Of a stretch of 37,647 nt of DNA, positions 6,660 through 13,744 are shown in pieces. The position numbers and the translations under genes were made by a program. This DNA is from Candidatus Levybacteria bacterium RIFCSPLOWO2_01_FULL_39_10. GTDB lineage: Bacteria; Patescibacteriota; Microgenomatia; Levybacterales; UBA12049. The stretch lies in NCBI GenBank assembly GCA_001782515.1, contig MFOV01000008.1, positions 1-37,647 on the forward strand, given 5' to 3'. Position 1 is the stretch's first letter. The number at the start of each line of letters is the position of its first letter. A model generated the notes under the pieces. It was not told where the DNA came from and made no database searches. It worked only from the letters and a program-made list of their open reading frames with translations.

Positions 6660-6995
6660 ATGAGTCCTGAGAGAGGTAGATTTTTAAAAAGAATTTTAGG
6701 GAAAGAAAATCCTCCTGAACTTAGTTGGAACGACAGGCCTGTTTCTATAACCCGCTATGAAAGGACTGAAGATGTACCTATTGCTTATACAGTTATGGGC
6801 GCGTTTTTTGGAGGGATTGCGCCAGATGGTTTATTTGTAAATTATGCACAGGATGGTATTTCAATTGTTGACACAAGAAAAGCTCTCGGAATGGAAATTG
6901 AGGAAGAAACAGACCAAGAATTTGTAACAAGAGTTCTTGATAATAGAGAAAACGATGAAGAAGCAGAAGGTGGAAAAATTTTCTTTGTAGGATAA
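6660..6995 (+). CDS. hypothetical protein, 111 aa
   Basis: Not recognised. A basic N-terminus (MSPERGRFLKRILGK), a Gly/Phe-rich middle (YTVMGAFFGGIAPDG) and a strongly acidic end (ENDEEAEGG). It is probably soluble. Its ATG is seven bases behind a consensus -10 box and there is no Shine-Dalgarno. It is convergent with paralogue B at 7083 and stands alone. Confidence 0.6.
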   Translation: MSPERGRFLKRILGKENPPELSWNDRPVSITRYERTEDVPIAYTVMGAFFGGIAPDGLFVNYAQDGISIVDTRKALGMEIEEETDQEFVTRVLDNRENDEEAEGGKIFFVG

Positions 6996-7030
6996 TTCGC
7001 CTCTCCCAATTAGATTTACAATGATTCCCA

Positions 7031-7057
7031 CAAAAAACAGCCCCGAAATCCGAGGCT
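7031..7057 (-). terminator. terminator hairpin, family copy 6
   Basis: Minus-strand AGCC/GGCT stem with the CGG...CCG core, then six T. It lies just past the stop of paralogue B. Confidence 0.7.
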
Positions 7058-7082
7058 TTAAAAATTAGCTATTTGTGGGCTC

Positions 7083-7493
7083 TTACTCTTTTGGTGCGGA
7101 TTTAAGCTGATGCAACTCTTCCTCATCTATTCCAATATACAAAGGTGCATCTAAATCTAACATACCAATTCTTTCTAGTGTTTTATTTGTTCTCATAAGT
7201 ATATTTTCGCCCTCACCTCTATCAACTCTAAGAAAGCTGGCAAATCCCATAGATTTATCATCTCGAAAAAATTCCACTTTATCAACAGAAGTATAAACAT
7301 GATATGAGTCCCCAATCCTAACACCTTGTGGCGGGATAAAAACTGATAAGAAATCATCGACAACGAAAAGTACTCTTCCTTCAAGGACTAGTATCTCCAC
7401 ATTACCCGGAGCAAGAAGTTCTTCACGACTTCTGTCTTGTTCTTTTTTCCAAAGCATTCTATCTAAATTGCGAACTTCCGAAGGTACAGCCAT
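7083..7493 (-). CDS. hypothetical protein, paralogue B, 136 aa
   Basis: Not recognised; second copy of the family at 4801-5262. The N-terminal 30 residues and the HQLKSAPKE tail are nearly identical, while the middle has diverged and lost about 12 residues. Even the bases after its stop repeat the C-terminal codons of paralogue A (GCTATTTG(T/C)GGGCTCTT), showing that a stop arose early here and the old end became untranslated. Both copies keep promoter, gene and terminator in the same order, so this is a duplicated transcription unit. Confidence 0.65.
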   Translation of the reverse strand: MAVPSEVRNLDRMLWKKEQDRSREELLAPGNVEILVLEGRVLFVVDDFLSVFIPPQGVRIGDSYHVYTSVDKVEFFRDDKSMGFASFLRVDRGEGENILMRTNKTLERIGMLDLDAPLYIGIDEEELHQLKSAPKE

Positions 7494-7502
7494 AACAGCG
7501 TA

Positions 7503-7530
7503 ATTATATTATAGTTAGCCGCAATGTCAA
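7503..7530 (-). promoter_or_regulatory. promoter of paralogue B
   Basis: Minus-strand TTGACA (7525-7530), 16-bp spacer, TATAAT (7503-7508), nine bases to the ATG, matching paralogue A. Confidence 0.7.
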
Positions 7531-7552
7531 TCCACTCGCAAGGCTTTAGGAT

Positions 7553-7581
7553 AAAAAAACAGCCCCGGTCTCCCAAGGCTG
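7553..7581 (-). terminator. terminator hairpin, family copy 7
   Basis: Minus-strand CAGCC/GGCTG stem (7560-7564 with 7577-7581), seven T, preceded by a degenerate repeat module (AGCTCAGAGAGCTTCTAGCTC) and the AT palindrome near 7614-7634. Confidence 0.7.
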
Positions 7582-7682
7582 CTTCCAGCTCAGAGAGCTT
7601 CTAGCTCGGTGAGAAAAAACAAAATTAGTTTTTAAAATTAATAAAAGGGGTTGAAATACTACTGCATTCTTTATGGGTATAT

Positions 7683-7985
7683 TCAGTCACTTATAAATAA
7701 GCTGTGGAAAAGAAGAAAAAGAATAGTAATTATGCCTATAATAACTGATAAATAAACAAAAGGTGAAGATTCGCTATGTTTTCTAATAGCAATAATACTA
7801 AATGCAAAAGCTGCGATATTTGCAAGAAACACCAATACAACTACATCCCACCAACGATCATTAAAAGACAGAATTCCAAGCATATTAACCAAAATTATAC
7901 TAGTAGTAATTACTATCAGGAAAAAAACATTTAATGCTATTGACCATCTTCCTAAGCGGGTTTTTGGCAGCAAATTTGATCCCAT
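7683..7985 (-). CDS. small membrane protein, 100 aa
   Basis: An integral membrane protein with three hydrophobic helices: about 14-36, 45-68 and 75-97. The first loop is short (SFNDRWW) and the second is basic (RKHSESS). Not assignable to a family. I take the ATG at 7985 rather than the TTG at 7994, because an extended -10 (TGGTATGAT, minus strand 7994-8002) ends eight bases before it and would include the TTG. The promoter directly abuts the T run of the neighbouring terminator. Confidence 0.6.
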   Translation of the reverse strand: MGSNLLPKTRLGRWSIALNVFFLIVITTSIILVNMLGILSFNDRWWDVVVLVFLANIAAFAFSIIAIRKHSESSPFVYLSVIIGIITILFLLFHSLFISD

Positions 7986-7993
7986 ATATTTCA

Positions 7994-8002
7994 ATCATAC
8001 CA
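7994..8002 (-). promoter_or_regulatory. extended -10 promoter of the membrane-protein gene
   Basis: TGGTATGAT on the minus strand, eight bases before the ATG at 7985; no -35 seen. Confidence 0.5.
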
Positions 8003-8032
8003 GAAAAAAACAGCCCCGAAAACCCGAGGCTG
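8003..8032 (-). terminator. terminator hairpin, family copy 8
   Basis: Minus-strand CAGCC/GGCTG hairpin (8011-8032) followed by seven T, with the AT palindrome at 8035-8056; terminates the gene at 8072. Confidence 0.75.
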
Positions 8033-8071
8033 TCAAAAAACAAAAATTAGTTTTTATTTATTTTGTGCTTT

Positions 8072-8992
8072 TTATCTAGTAGTTAAACGGAAGATTTGAA
8101 ACTCTGTTTCTATTTCTTCCCCATATACATCAATAATCCCAACTCCTACCTCAGCTTTTTGATTTATATCCGGCGATAATAATGGGAGCACATACTCTAA
8201 TTCTACTTTTTCTTTACTATCTTCTGTGTCTATATAATCGATATTTAAATTTAATCTTATTGCGTTACTGCTATCAAGAAGGGTACTTCCTTTTATAACA
8301 ATCGGTGTACCTGGTTTTATTTGCTGTCTGTCTCCATCGGAAAGGTGTTCAACAAATCTATTTTTACTCTCCGAAGAATATCCGACCTCACATGTTACAG
8401 TATTATAATTTGATTCCGCAATTATACACCTCCATAATTTATTATGGACAATAACAATATTCCCTTTGTTTTCATTTTTAGGTACAACTCTAAGTTCGAA
8501 GTCGAAATTTACACCCGGCTGTGCAATTTTATAGAATAAATTAGGATTGTCATATTTTCTGCTCACAACTATTTTAATTATCCTTGGGTTATCTTCGTTT
8601 TTTTTGAAGGCTGACCAACCTACCCAATCTTCTTCATTAAAAGTACTGCAGTAAGCTGGAGCATTTCTACATTCATCATTCAATCCAAGCACTTCTGGAT
8701 TTACAGCTGAAATTATATCCTCTTTTTTTCCTTTTTGAGTACTAGTTGCAGGGTTTTTTATAGGATTAAACTTTACCTTATAGACCAAAACTGGCTCATC
8801 ATTATCTTTAACTATCTCTATAAAATTTAACTTAATAGCCAAAAAGCACATGGCTATAAATAAAAAAATTAAAATGGCTAATTTTCTATGTAAATTAAAC
8901 CAATTTTTGATACTTTCAACTTTTTGTTCATAGATTCTACCGAATATAAATTTAAAGATTTTATGTAAAGTATCCATCTCATAAAAGCGCAT
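8072..8992 (-). CDS. membrane-anchored hypothetical protein, 306 aa
   Basis: A single membrane helix at about 38-56 follows a basic N-terminus, leaving a ~245-residue domain most likely outside the membrane. That domain is strand-rich with Cys pairs (DECRNAPAYCS, NTVTCEVGY), as in extracellular beta-sandwich proteins; no family is recognised. The frame is open to 9040, but that TTG is the start of a TTGACA -35 box. With TATTCT at 9011-9016 the first ATG downstream is 8992 (MRFYEMDTLHK). The gene is monocistronic. Confidence 0.55.
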   Translation of the reverse strand: MRFYEMDTLHKIFKFIFGRIYEQKVESIKNWFNLHRKLAILIFLFIAMCFLAIKLNFIEIVKDNDEPVLVYKVKFNPIKNPATSTQKGKKEDIISAVNPEVLGLNDECRNAPAYCSTFNEEDWVGWSAFKKNEDNPRIIKIVVSRKYDNPNLFYKIAQPGVNFDFELRVVPKNENKGNIVIVHNKLWRCIIAESNYNTVTCEVGYSSESKNRFVEHLSDGDRQQIKPGTPIVIKGSTLLDSSNAIRLNLNIDYIDTEDSKEKVELEYVLPLLSPDINQKAEVGVGIIDVYGEEIETEFQIFRLTTR

Positions 8993-9010
8993 AATGCTGC
9001 GCCTGAAAAT

Positions 9011-9040
9011 AGAATAGAACTTAAGATTACCTATTGTCAA
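9011..9040 (-). promoter_or_regulatory. promoter of the gene at 8072-8992
   Basis: Minus-strand TTGACA (9035-9040), 18-bp spacer, TATTCT (9011-9016), 18 bases to the ATG at 8992. Confidence 0.6.
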
Positions 9041-9091
9041 TAACTTACTATTTACATATTCTAGTAATACTGGTAATAAAAGATCTTCCTC

Positions 9092-9121
9092 AAAAAAAAC
9101 AGCCCCGAGTCCCCGAGGCTG
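9092..9121 (-). terminator. terminator hairpin, family copy 9
   Basis: Minus-strand CAGCC/GGCTG hairpin (9100-9121) with an inner G-U-tolerant stem, then eight T; the AT palindrome lies at 9124-9147. It terminates the gene at 9159. Confidence 0.75.
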
Positions 9122-9158
9122 CCTAAAAACAAAAAATTGTTTTTATTCAGATTAGAAA

Positions 9159-9923
9159 TTAATCTCTCTTTCCTGCGTTTTCGTTACTAACTACGTAACT
9201 AACACACGCTCCTTGATTCTTAAAAGTTGGATTATTGAATGTTTTCCACCCATCTTTCTTACACTCGTCTTTATTAGTTGGCGGCCCAACTAAAACTGGA
9301 TCAAACGTGTGAAGGTCTGAATTTACCAACACATTATCCACGAGAACCGTCTGCTCCACGTCACCAAACATCCAGCTAGAATCAACCACCAAGCTGATTC
9401 TAAGAACATTAAGTCCGGCAGTTAACGTTACTGCATCGGCATAGGTGTCATAAAAAGTACCGCCCACTTGACCTGTATCCCACACTGGATTTGGATCTGT
9501 AACTAGGTTGCCACTTGGAACCCAGGTGTTAGGCGTACATCCTGTGTAATTTGGACTAGGTCCAAGATACACAAAAACATTCGCGTCACCTGCGCTCACG
9601 ACTCCATCATTATCAAAGTCGATCCTAACTTGAAATCTCGGAGAACCTCCACCACAGTCATCATCGGTAACATTAAAATCAGTGCTTAACGTGGTTAGAT
9701 CAGCAAGAGTTGTTATACCTGCTGGTACATCAAAGCGCACACCACCCCAACCTGGGGACACGGTTGCGTCCGATCTAATTTGTGCAGCATTGCCTGGGTT
9801 TCCTCCTGCTACTATACTGGCATCACCAAAAAGAGTATAAGCGGCAAAAGCAGATACTGCTGAAAGTCCAAGTACTGTGGCAACTGCAACTACGGAAACT
9901 ACCAATTTTTTAATATTTGTCAT
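9159..9923 (-). CDS. secreted protein with Ca-loop and C-terminal Cys module, 254 aa
   Basis: A signal peptide covers residues 1-27 (cut near AFA-AY). The mature protein is Gly/Asp/Thr-rich and strand-rich, as in extracellular beta-sandwich domains. Residues 102-113 read DFDNDGVVSAGD, a calcium-binding loop of the dockerin/EF-hand type. The last ~35 residues hold the module ECKKDGWKTF...FKNQGACVSYV, a two-Cys C-terminal unit seen at the end of many secreted bacterial proteins. Exported surface or secreted protein; target unknown. It has a strong GGAGGTGA and an unusual tandem-hairpin leader shared with ybaB and rpsU. Confidence 0.65.
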   Translation of the reverse strand: MTNIKKLVVSVVAVATVLGLSAVSAFAAYTLFGDASIVAGGNPGNAAQIRSDATVSPGWGGVRFDVPAGITTLADLTTLSTDFNVTDDDCGGGSPRFQVRIDFDNDGVVSAGDANVFVYLGPSPNYTGCTPNTWVPSGNLVTDPNPVWDTGQVGGTFYDTYADAVTLTAGLNVLRISLVVDSSWMFGDVEQTVLVDNVLVNSDLHTFDPVLVGPPTNKDECKKDGWKTFNNPTFKNQGACVSYVVSNENAGKRD

Positions 9924-9929
9924 TTATTT

Positions 9930-10029
9930 CACCTCCTCCCTGTTGGATAGTCCCATTAGATGGCGGATTATCTTATCTAACGGGACATCCAACGGGACCA
10001 CGTGAGATGTGTAAACTATCTCACAGTGG
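9930..10029 (-). promoter_or_regulatory. tandem-hairpin leader, copy L1
   Basis: On the minus strand: hairpin A (CCACtGTGAGAT with ATCTCACGTGG; 10018-10029 and 9998-10008), then hairpin B (TCCCGTTGGAT with ATCCAACaGGGA, extended by an inner TTAGAT/ATCTAA stem; 9938-9961 and 9975-9997), then GGAGGTGA and the ATG. Compared with L2 and L3 the arms differ but remain complementary. Confidence 0.7.
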
Positions 10030-10030
10030 C

Positions 10031-10288
10031 CTATTTTTTCTTTAAATCATTTCTAATTCTATTTTTCATATATCTTTTACCCCAACTTGTTTTTAAATAT
10101 ATTTCTCTATGCAAAGCGTCCGACTTATTCCGACATCCTTCAAAATATACTATCTCAAAAGGTCTCCTTGCCTTTGTCGAAATTACTTCACCTGCATTAT
10201 GTTTTTTTAACCTTTTTTCAAGATTATCGGTATATCCTGTGTAGAATTTTCCGTCTTTAATACTTTTTAAAACATAAACATAAAACAT
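10031..10288 (-). CDS. GIY-YIG domain protein, 85 aa
   Basis: Single-domain GIY-YIG endonuclease-like protein (YhbQ type). The motif is VYVLKSIKDGKFYTGYT: the YVY and GYT pair replace GIY and YIG, followed by a helix with Arg28 (LEKRLKKHN) and a later conserved Glu in a helix (LHREIYLK). Such proteins may cut or bind structured DNA, but function in these genomes is untested. The start is the ATG at 10288; the TTG six bases earlier is less likely. A second member lies at 12692. Confidence 0.75.
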   Translation of the reverse strand: MFYVYVLKSIKDGKFYTGYTDNLEKRLKKHNAGEVISTKARRPFEIVYFEGCRNKSDALHREIYLKTSWGKRYMKNRIRNDLKKK

Positions 10289-10311
10289 TTCCAAAAGGTA
10301 AATTCTAAATA

Positions 10312-10446
10312 CTAATATCTAAATTCTAACTTGAATATAAGTTGGTTTGCGGATTTAAAACATGCTAGGAGTTCTGGAGAATATTGTGGGGATTTTCCTA
10401 CTGTGGCAGTATTACTATTATCCTCGGAGTTAAAACAATAGAGCAT
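10312..10446 (-). CDS. possible leaderless 44-aa ORF
   Basis: A reading frame (MLYCFNSEDNSNTATVGKSP start) whose ATG lies eight bases behind a good promoter. Its last codons run through a low-complexity repeat (AAATTCTAAATACTAATATC), so the end may be accidental. The promoter may simply serve the GIY-YIG gene at 10288. Protein not recognised. It is the only content I see in 10295-10535 besides repeats. Confidence 0.25.
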   Translation of the reverse strand: MLYCFNSEDNSNTATVGKSPQYSPELLACFKSANQLIFKLEFRY

Positions 10447-10454
10447 GGATGTTT

Positions 10455-10484
10455 ATAATAGTAACTTATATAGGACTTTGTCAA
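10455..10484 (-). promoter_or_regulatory. promoter upstream of the 44-aa ORF and GIY-YIG gene
   Basis: Minus-strand TTGACA (10479-10484), 18-bp spacer, TATTAT (10455-10460). Confidence 0.55.
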
Positions 10485-10535
10485 CCCTTTAATTTGAATC
10501 ATGAAGCAAGAATCATGAATCATGGGTAAGTTAAT

Positions 10536-10889
10536 CTAACGGGGTGATTTTGATCTAAAGATTGAGGCGAGGACGTCAAAGTGAGATACCTTCTCAGCAA
10601 ATTTTATAGCTCTTTTTATATCTCCGTTTTCGTAAGATGCTTCTGTTGCGGTTTTGGATGCTTGCTTTGCTTTTTCAAAACTATCAGTAACTTTTTGAAT
10701 ATCATCTACGTACTCGGCGTATGCAGACGTTGCAATTGAGACTCTCCGAAGACTTTCCTCATATCTTTCACCATTGTATTCTTTTGTAAAACGCACCCTA
10801 TTAAACATCTGATATGATTCTTGAAGGACGCAACTTGCTTCGCTTTGAAGCTGACCAGGGTTTAATCTTTCAAGTTCAACGTTTTGCAT
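10536..10889 (-). CDS. hypothetical helical protein, 117 aa
   Basis: Not recognised. An all-helical, charged protein (VTDSFEKAKQASKTATEAS) that could form a helical bundle. I place the start at ATG 10889 (MQNVELERL), eight bases behind a TTGACA-17-TAGAAT promoter; the in-frame TTG at 10898 overlaps the -10 box. Divergent from the gene at 10948, with the two promoters overlapping between 10898 and 10939. Confidence 0.55.
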   Translation of the reverse strand: MQNVELERLNPGQLQSEASCVLQESYQMFNRVRFTKEYNGERYEESLRRVSIATSAYAEYVDDIQKVTDSFEKAKQASKTATEASYENGDIKRAIKFAEKVSHFDVLASIFRSKSPR

Positions 10890-10897
10890 AGTAGGCA

Positions 10898-10926
10898 ATT
10901 CTAGTACCGTGGTAAATCTTTGTCAA
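10898..10926 (-). promoter_or_regulatory. promoter of the gene at 10536-10889
   Basis: Minus-strand TTGACA (10921-10926), 17-bp spacer, TAGAAT (10898-10903). Confidence 0.7.
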
Positions 10927-10930
10927 TTTT

Positions 10931-10939
10931 TGATATAAT
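10931..10939 (+). promoter_or_regulatory. extended -10 promoter of the gene at 10948
   Basis: TGATATAAT, eight bases before the ATG; no -35 at the usual distance. Confidence 0.6.
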
Positions 10940-10947
10940 TCCCTGCT

Positions 10948-11256
10948 ATGGAAAGAGATAAAATAGGAATTCAAATAAACGAAAAAGCAGTTGCAGAGTT
11001 TGAAGTAAAAGGAAATAGGATTGTTTCTCCCCGTCGAGTGATTCAAGAAACAATGGGTTTCCCGCTGGTAAACGATAGATTAAAGTTATTTCTTGATGAG
11101 CGAACTGACCTTGTTGTTAGAAGTGGAAGACTAACTGGTGTGAGAGCAAAAGATGCAAGGCGTGTTATTGAAACTGTTAATAGTGATCCTTGGGCTGCTT
11201 TGCCACTTGCTCCAAAGCAAACTCAAAAATTTGTCGCAGATATTCTTAGTCCTTAA
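10948..11256 (+). CDS. hypothetical protein, 102 aa
   Basis: Not recognised. A small basic protein with a strand-rich beginning (IGIQINEKAVAEFEVKGN) and a helical end (RVIETVNSDPWAAL). Its last 11 bases overlap the 3' end of cysS tail-to-tail. The start follows an extended -10 box directly and has no Shine-Dalgarno. Confidence 0.55.
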   Translation: MERDKIGIQINEKAVAEFEVKGNRIVSPRRVIQETMGFPLVNDRLKLFLDERTDLVVRSGRLTGVRAKDARRVIETVNSDPWAALPLAPKQTQKFVADILSP

Positions 11257-12592
11257 TTTTTTTAATTTTAGTGCCTGTAGGAGTATCCTCAACTGTAAAG
11301 CCTTTTTCTTCTATTTGAACACGGATTTTATCCGCTTCACTAAAGTCGCCGCTTTTCCTAAACTGTTCCCTTTTTTGAATTAACGAACGAACTTCATCCG
11401 GAACTTCCACTTTTTCCGGTTTAAACTCTGCCAAACCAAGTCCCAAAATTTCATCAAATTTTAAAAGGCTTTTCTTTTTAGCGCTTCCCGGATAATCTGA
11501 GCGAACCATTTCCCAAACAACAGACAACGCCTCGGGCATATTCAAATCATCACTTACCGCGTCCTTAAATCTTTGCTCAAACTCGGCACATCCCACTTTT
11601 GCCTCTCCCCAGGAAGCAAGTTCCCCCCGGAGTCTTTCAAGCGCATTTTCAGCTCCCCGCAGTGCCTCCCATGTAAAATTCATCTCCTGACGGTAGTGAG
11701 TCTGTAAATATAAATAGCGAAGAGAAAGGGGTTCAATGCCGTTGTCTTCAATGTCTGAAAGTGTGTAAAAATTGCCAAGACTTTTACTCATTTTCTGCCC
11801 TTCAACCAGAATGTGTGCGCCGTGCACAAAATAATTTACAAATTTCTTGCCGGTTTTGCCCTCAGACTGGGCAATTTCATTCTCATGGTGCGGGAAAATA
11901 AGATCAACCCCTCCTGCGTGAATATCAAATGTTTCACCCAGAGATTCCTGACTCATAACCGAGCACTCAATATGCCAGCCCGGTCTTCCCCACCCCCATG
12001 GCGAATCATAACCAAACTCTTCCCTTCCCTCCGCCTTCCAAAGAGCAAAATCCTGAACGTCATCTTTTGTATATTCATCAGACAGTATCCTTGTTCCAGA
12101 TTTTAGATTTGAAACATCAATCCCCGACAGCTTTCCATATGAGTCAAACTTAGAAATATCAAAGTAAATAGACCCGTCTTCTTCTTTATATGCCAGTCCT
12201 TTTTCGAGCAAAACCTGAATATAGTCAATCATCTTTTGTATATACTCTGTAGCATGTGGCATTTTATCTTTATCCTTTATATTTAGTTTTTTTATATCTT
12301 CAAGGAAATATTTTTCGTACTCGGCTGTTAAGTTTGACACTTTAACATTTTGCTCTTTGGCTTTTTTAATAATTTTGTCATCAATATCAGTTATGTTTTG
12401 GATAGAGGTAACGCTGTAGCCGTTGAGCTCAAGTACTCGTTCAAGTAAATCCGATAATAAAAAAGTTCGAAGATTTCCAATGTGCATATAGTCATATACA
12501 GTCGGTCCACAAGTGTAGATTCCAACTTTTCTTTCATGGATTGGTTTAAACTCCTCAACTTTCCGCGATAATGTATTGTAAAGTTTTAACAT
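11246..12592 (-). CDS. cysS: cysteinyl-tRNA synthetase, 448 aa
   Basis: Charges tRNA-Cys with cysteine using ATP; class I, monomeric, cytoplasmic. The ATP signature is HIGN at 37-40 and KMSKS at 267-271. The zinc site that selects cysteine is complete: Cys28, Cys210 (WHIECS), His235 and Glu239 (PHHENE). The C-terminal helical and anticodon-binding parts follow, ending in a Lys-rich tail; the length is slightly below the usual ~460. A -10-like TAGAAT (minus strand, 12602-12607) is nine bases from the ATG, with no Shine-Dalgarno. Confidence 0.97.
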   Translation of the reverse strand: MLKLYNTLSRKVEEFKPIHERKVGIYTCGPTVYDYMHIGNLRTFLLSDLLERVLELNGYSVTSIQNITDIDDKIIKKAKEQNVKVSNLTAEYEKYFLEDIKKLNIKDKDKMPHATEYIQKMIDYIQVLLEKGLAYKEEDGSIYFDISKFDSYGKLSGIDVSNLKSGTRILSDEYTKDDVQDFALWKAEGREEFGYDSPWGWGRPGWHIECSVMSQESLGETFDIHAGGVDLIFPHHENEIAQSEGKTGKKFVNYFVHGAHILVEGQKMSKSLGNFYTLSDIEDNGIEPLSLRYLYLQTHYRQEMNFTWEALRGAENALERLRGELASWGEAKVGCAEFEQRFKDAVSDDLNMPEALSVVWEMVRSDYPGSAKKKSLLKFDEILGLGLAEFKPEKVEVPDEVRSLIQKREQFRKSGDFSEADKIRVQIEEKGFTVEDTPTGTKIKKIKD

Positions 12593-12601
12593 ACTAATTA
12601 A

Positions 12602-12607
12602 ATTCTA
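12602..12607 (-). promoter_or_regulatory. -10 box before cysS
   Basis: TAGAAT on the minus strand, nine bases before the cysS ATG. It falls within an AT-rich repeat (AATTCTAATATCTAATTTCT), so chance is possible. Confidence 0.35.
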
Positions 12608-12654
12608 ATATCTAATTTCTAATCAAGGACTCTATTTTTCGATTTTAAATTATT

Positions 12655-13072
12655 GTTCGAGCGAAGTCGAGAACAAGAATTTAACATAAACTTACCATTC
12701 TTTCTTCCAATCGCCTTTTATAAGTTTTTCTTTCTTTTTTCTGCTCCAATCTTTAATTTGAATTTCTCTTTTTCTTGCAGTTTCTAAATCCTCATGTTCT
12801 TCCAAATACGCAAGTTTTCTAACTCCATGTTTCGCTGTGTACTTGCTTCCAAATTTTGATAAATGTTGCTCAAATCTAATTTCTGGCTTCCAAGTTATTC
12901 CTGTATAGTAAGTCCCATCTAAGCATTCTAAAATATAAACAAACCATTTCCATTTTCTCATGATACTTCTCCACGCGCTACGCTTGGTCGAAGAATATTG
13001 TTCGAGCGAAGTCGAGAACTCATGATGCTTTCTTCTCGACTCTCCTTCGACAAACTCAGGATCGCTCGAAGA
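12655..13072. repeat. dispersed GTTCGAGCGAAGTCGAGAAC repeats flanking the GIY-YIG gene
   Basis: The 20-mer GTTCGAGCGAAGTCGAGAAC occurs at 12655-12674 and again at 13000-13019, one on each side of the GIY-YIG gene. The second copy is followed by an inverted partner (TTCTCGACTCTCCTTCGAC ... TCGCTCGAA, 13033-13071), forming a large imperfect palindrome. The CTTCGACAAACTCAGGATC part is related to a segment inside pgl at 25777. Confidence 0.75.
12692..12961 (-). CDS. GIY-YIG domain protein, 89 aa
   Basis: Second small GIY-YIG protein, closer to the UvrC-like consensus: FVYILECLDGTYYTGITW holds the VYI and YTGIT motifs, then a helix with the catalytic-type Arg (PEIRFEQH) and the region YTAKHGVRKL. 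The Lys-rich C-terminus could bind nucleic acid. It lies between cysS and the Gln-rich orphan, framed by two copies of a dispersed palindrome, so it may be mobile or linked to repeat metabolism. That is inference. Confidence 0.75.
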   Translation of the reverse strand: MRKWKWFVYILECLDGTYYTGITWKPEIRFEQHLSKFGSKYTAKHGVRKLAYLEEHEDLETARKREIQIKDWSRKKKEKLIKGDWKKEW

Positions 13073-13090
13073 ATAAATTAGGTTAATTAT

Positions 13091-13690
13091 CTACCCGCTG
13101 ACGCCGGGTAGTTTTTCTGCTGTTCCTTGTTTTACGTTTACCGGAAGCTCGGGCGGTTTTTCGCGCTTTGTTTCAAGTTCTTCCATCTTCTCTTCCTCTT
13201 CCTCTCTTTCCACTTTTTCCTTCGCCCTTTCTTCCTGTTTGGCAGGAGCATTAAATGTGGGATCATAGTACTGCTCTTTGTGAAGTTCTTGTCTTATTTT
13301 TGTTTTCTTTGCTTCCTCCTCGGGATCTACTTCCGGTTTTAAACTAGGAATCCCAAACATGTCTTTAATTGTGCCCGGTTTTTGATTGTCTGATGGCTGA
13401 TTGCTGATGGCTGATTGCTGACTATTCTTAGGCCCGTATAAATTTTGAAGAAACTCCTGAGCCTCCTCGTCCGTCATTTGCTGATTTTGAGTCTGAATAG
13501 CTTGATTTTGTTCATTTGTCCCCTGATCTAAGTTTTGATCACTGTTCGAACTTGAATCCGAACCGGTAAGCTGTCCTGCAGCAGATTTCCCAAAATCAGA
13601 CGCTCCTTTTTTTACACCTTTAGAACTGCTTTGAACAATACTCTGCCCTTTTTCGATTACTTCTTCTGAAAAATGTCCAAAACCTTTCAT
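13091..13690 (-). CDS. Gln-rich, coiled-coil hypothetical protein, 199 aa (perhaps DUF5660)
   Basis: Low-complexity protein: an N-terminal amphipathic helix (MKGFGHFSEEVIEKG), a Ser/Gln/Asn-rich part, a short conserved-looking core (EEAQEFLQNLYGP) and a strongly charged coiled-coil (residues about 145-180). The core and layout recall DUF5660 of Microgenomates; this is from memory and unsure. Residues SAISNQPSDNQ derive from a tandem DNA repeat (13382-13424) that also occurs between genes. Function unknown; it may be co-transcribed with recR, 54 bases away. Confidence 0.5.
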   Translation of the reverse strand: MKGFGHFSEEVIEKGQSIVQSSSKGVKKGASDFGKSAAGQLTGSDSSSNSDQNLDQGTNEQNQAIQTQNQQMTDEEAQEFLQNLYGPKNSQQSAISNQPSDNQKPGTIKDMFGIPSLKPEVDPEEEAKKTKIRQELHKEQYYDPTFNAPAKQEERAKEKVEREEEEEKMEELETKREKPPELPVNVKQGTAEKLPGVSG

Positions 13691-13744
13691 ATTTTTATAT
13701 TTAAATTTGCTTAAAACTTTTAACTTTTCACTCTGAACTTTTAA

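Noticed and set aside
4056..9121. Reading the repeated hairpins as integron attC sites
   Set aside because: No GTTRRRY/RYYYAAC core pair flanks them and no integrase is in the window; the T runs fit terminators better. Cassette-like behaviour is kept only as a hypothesis.
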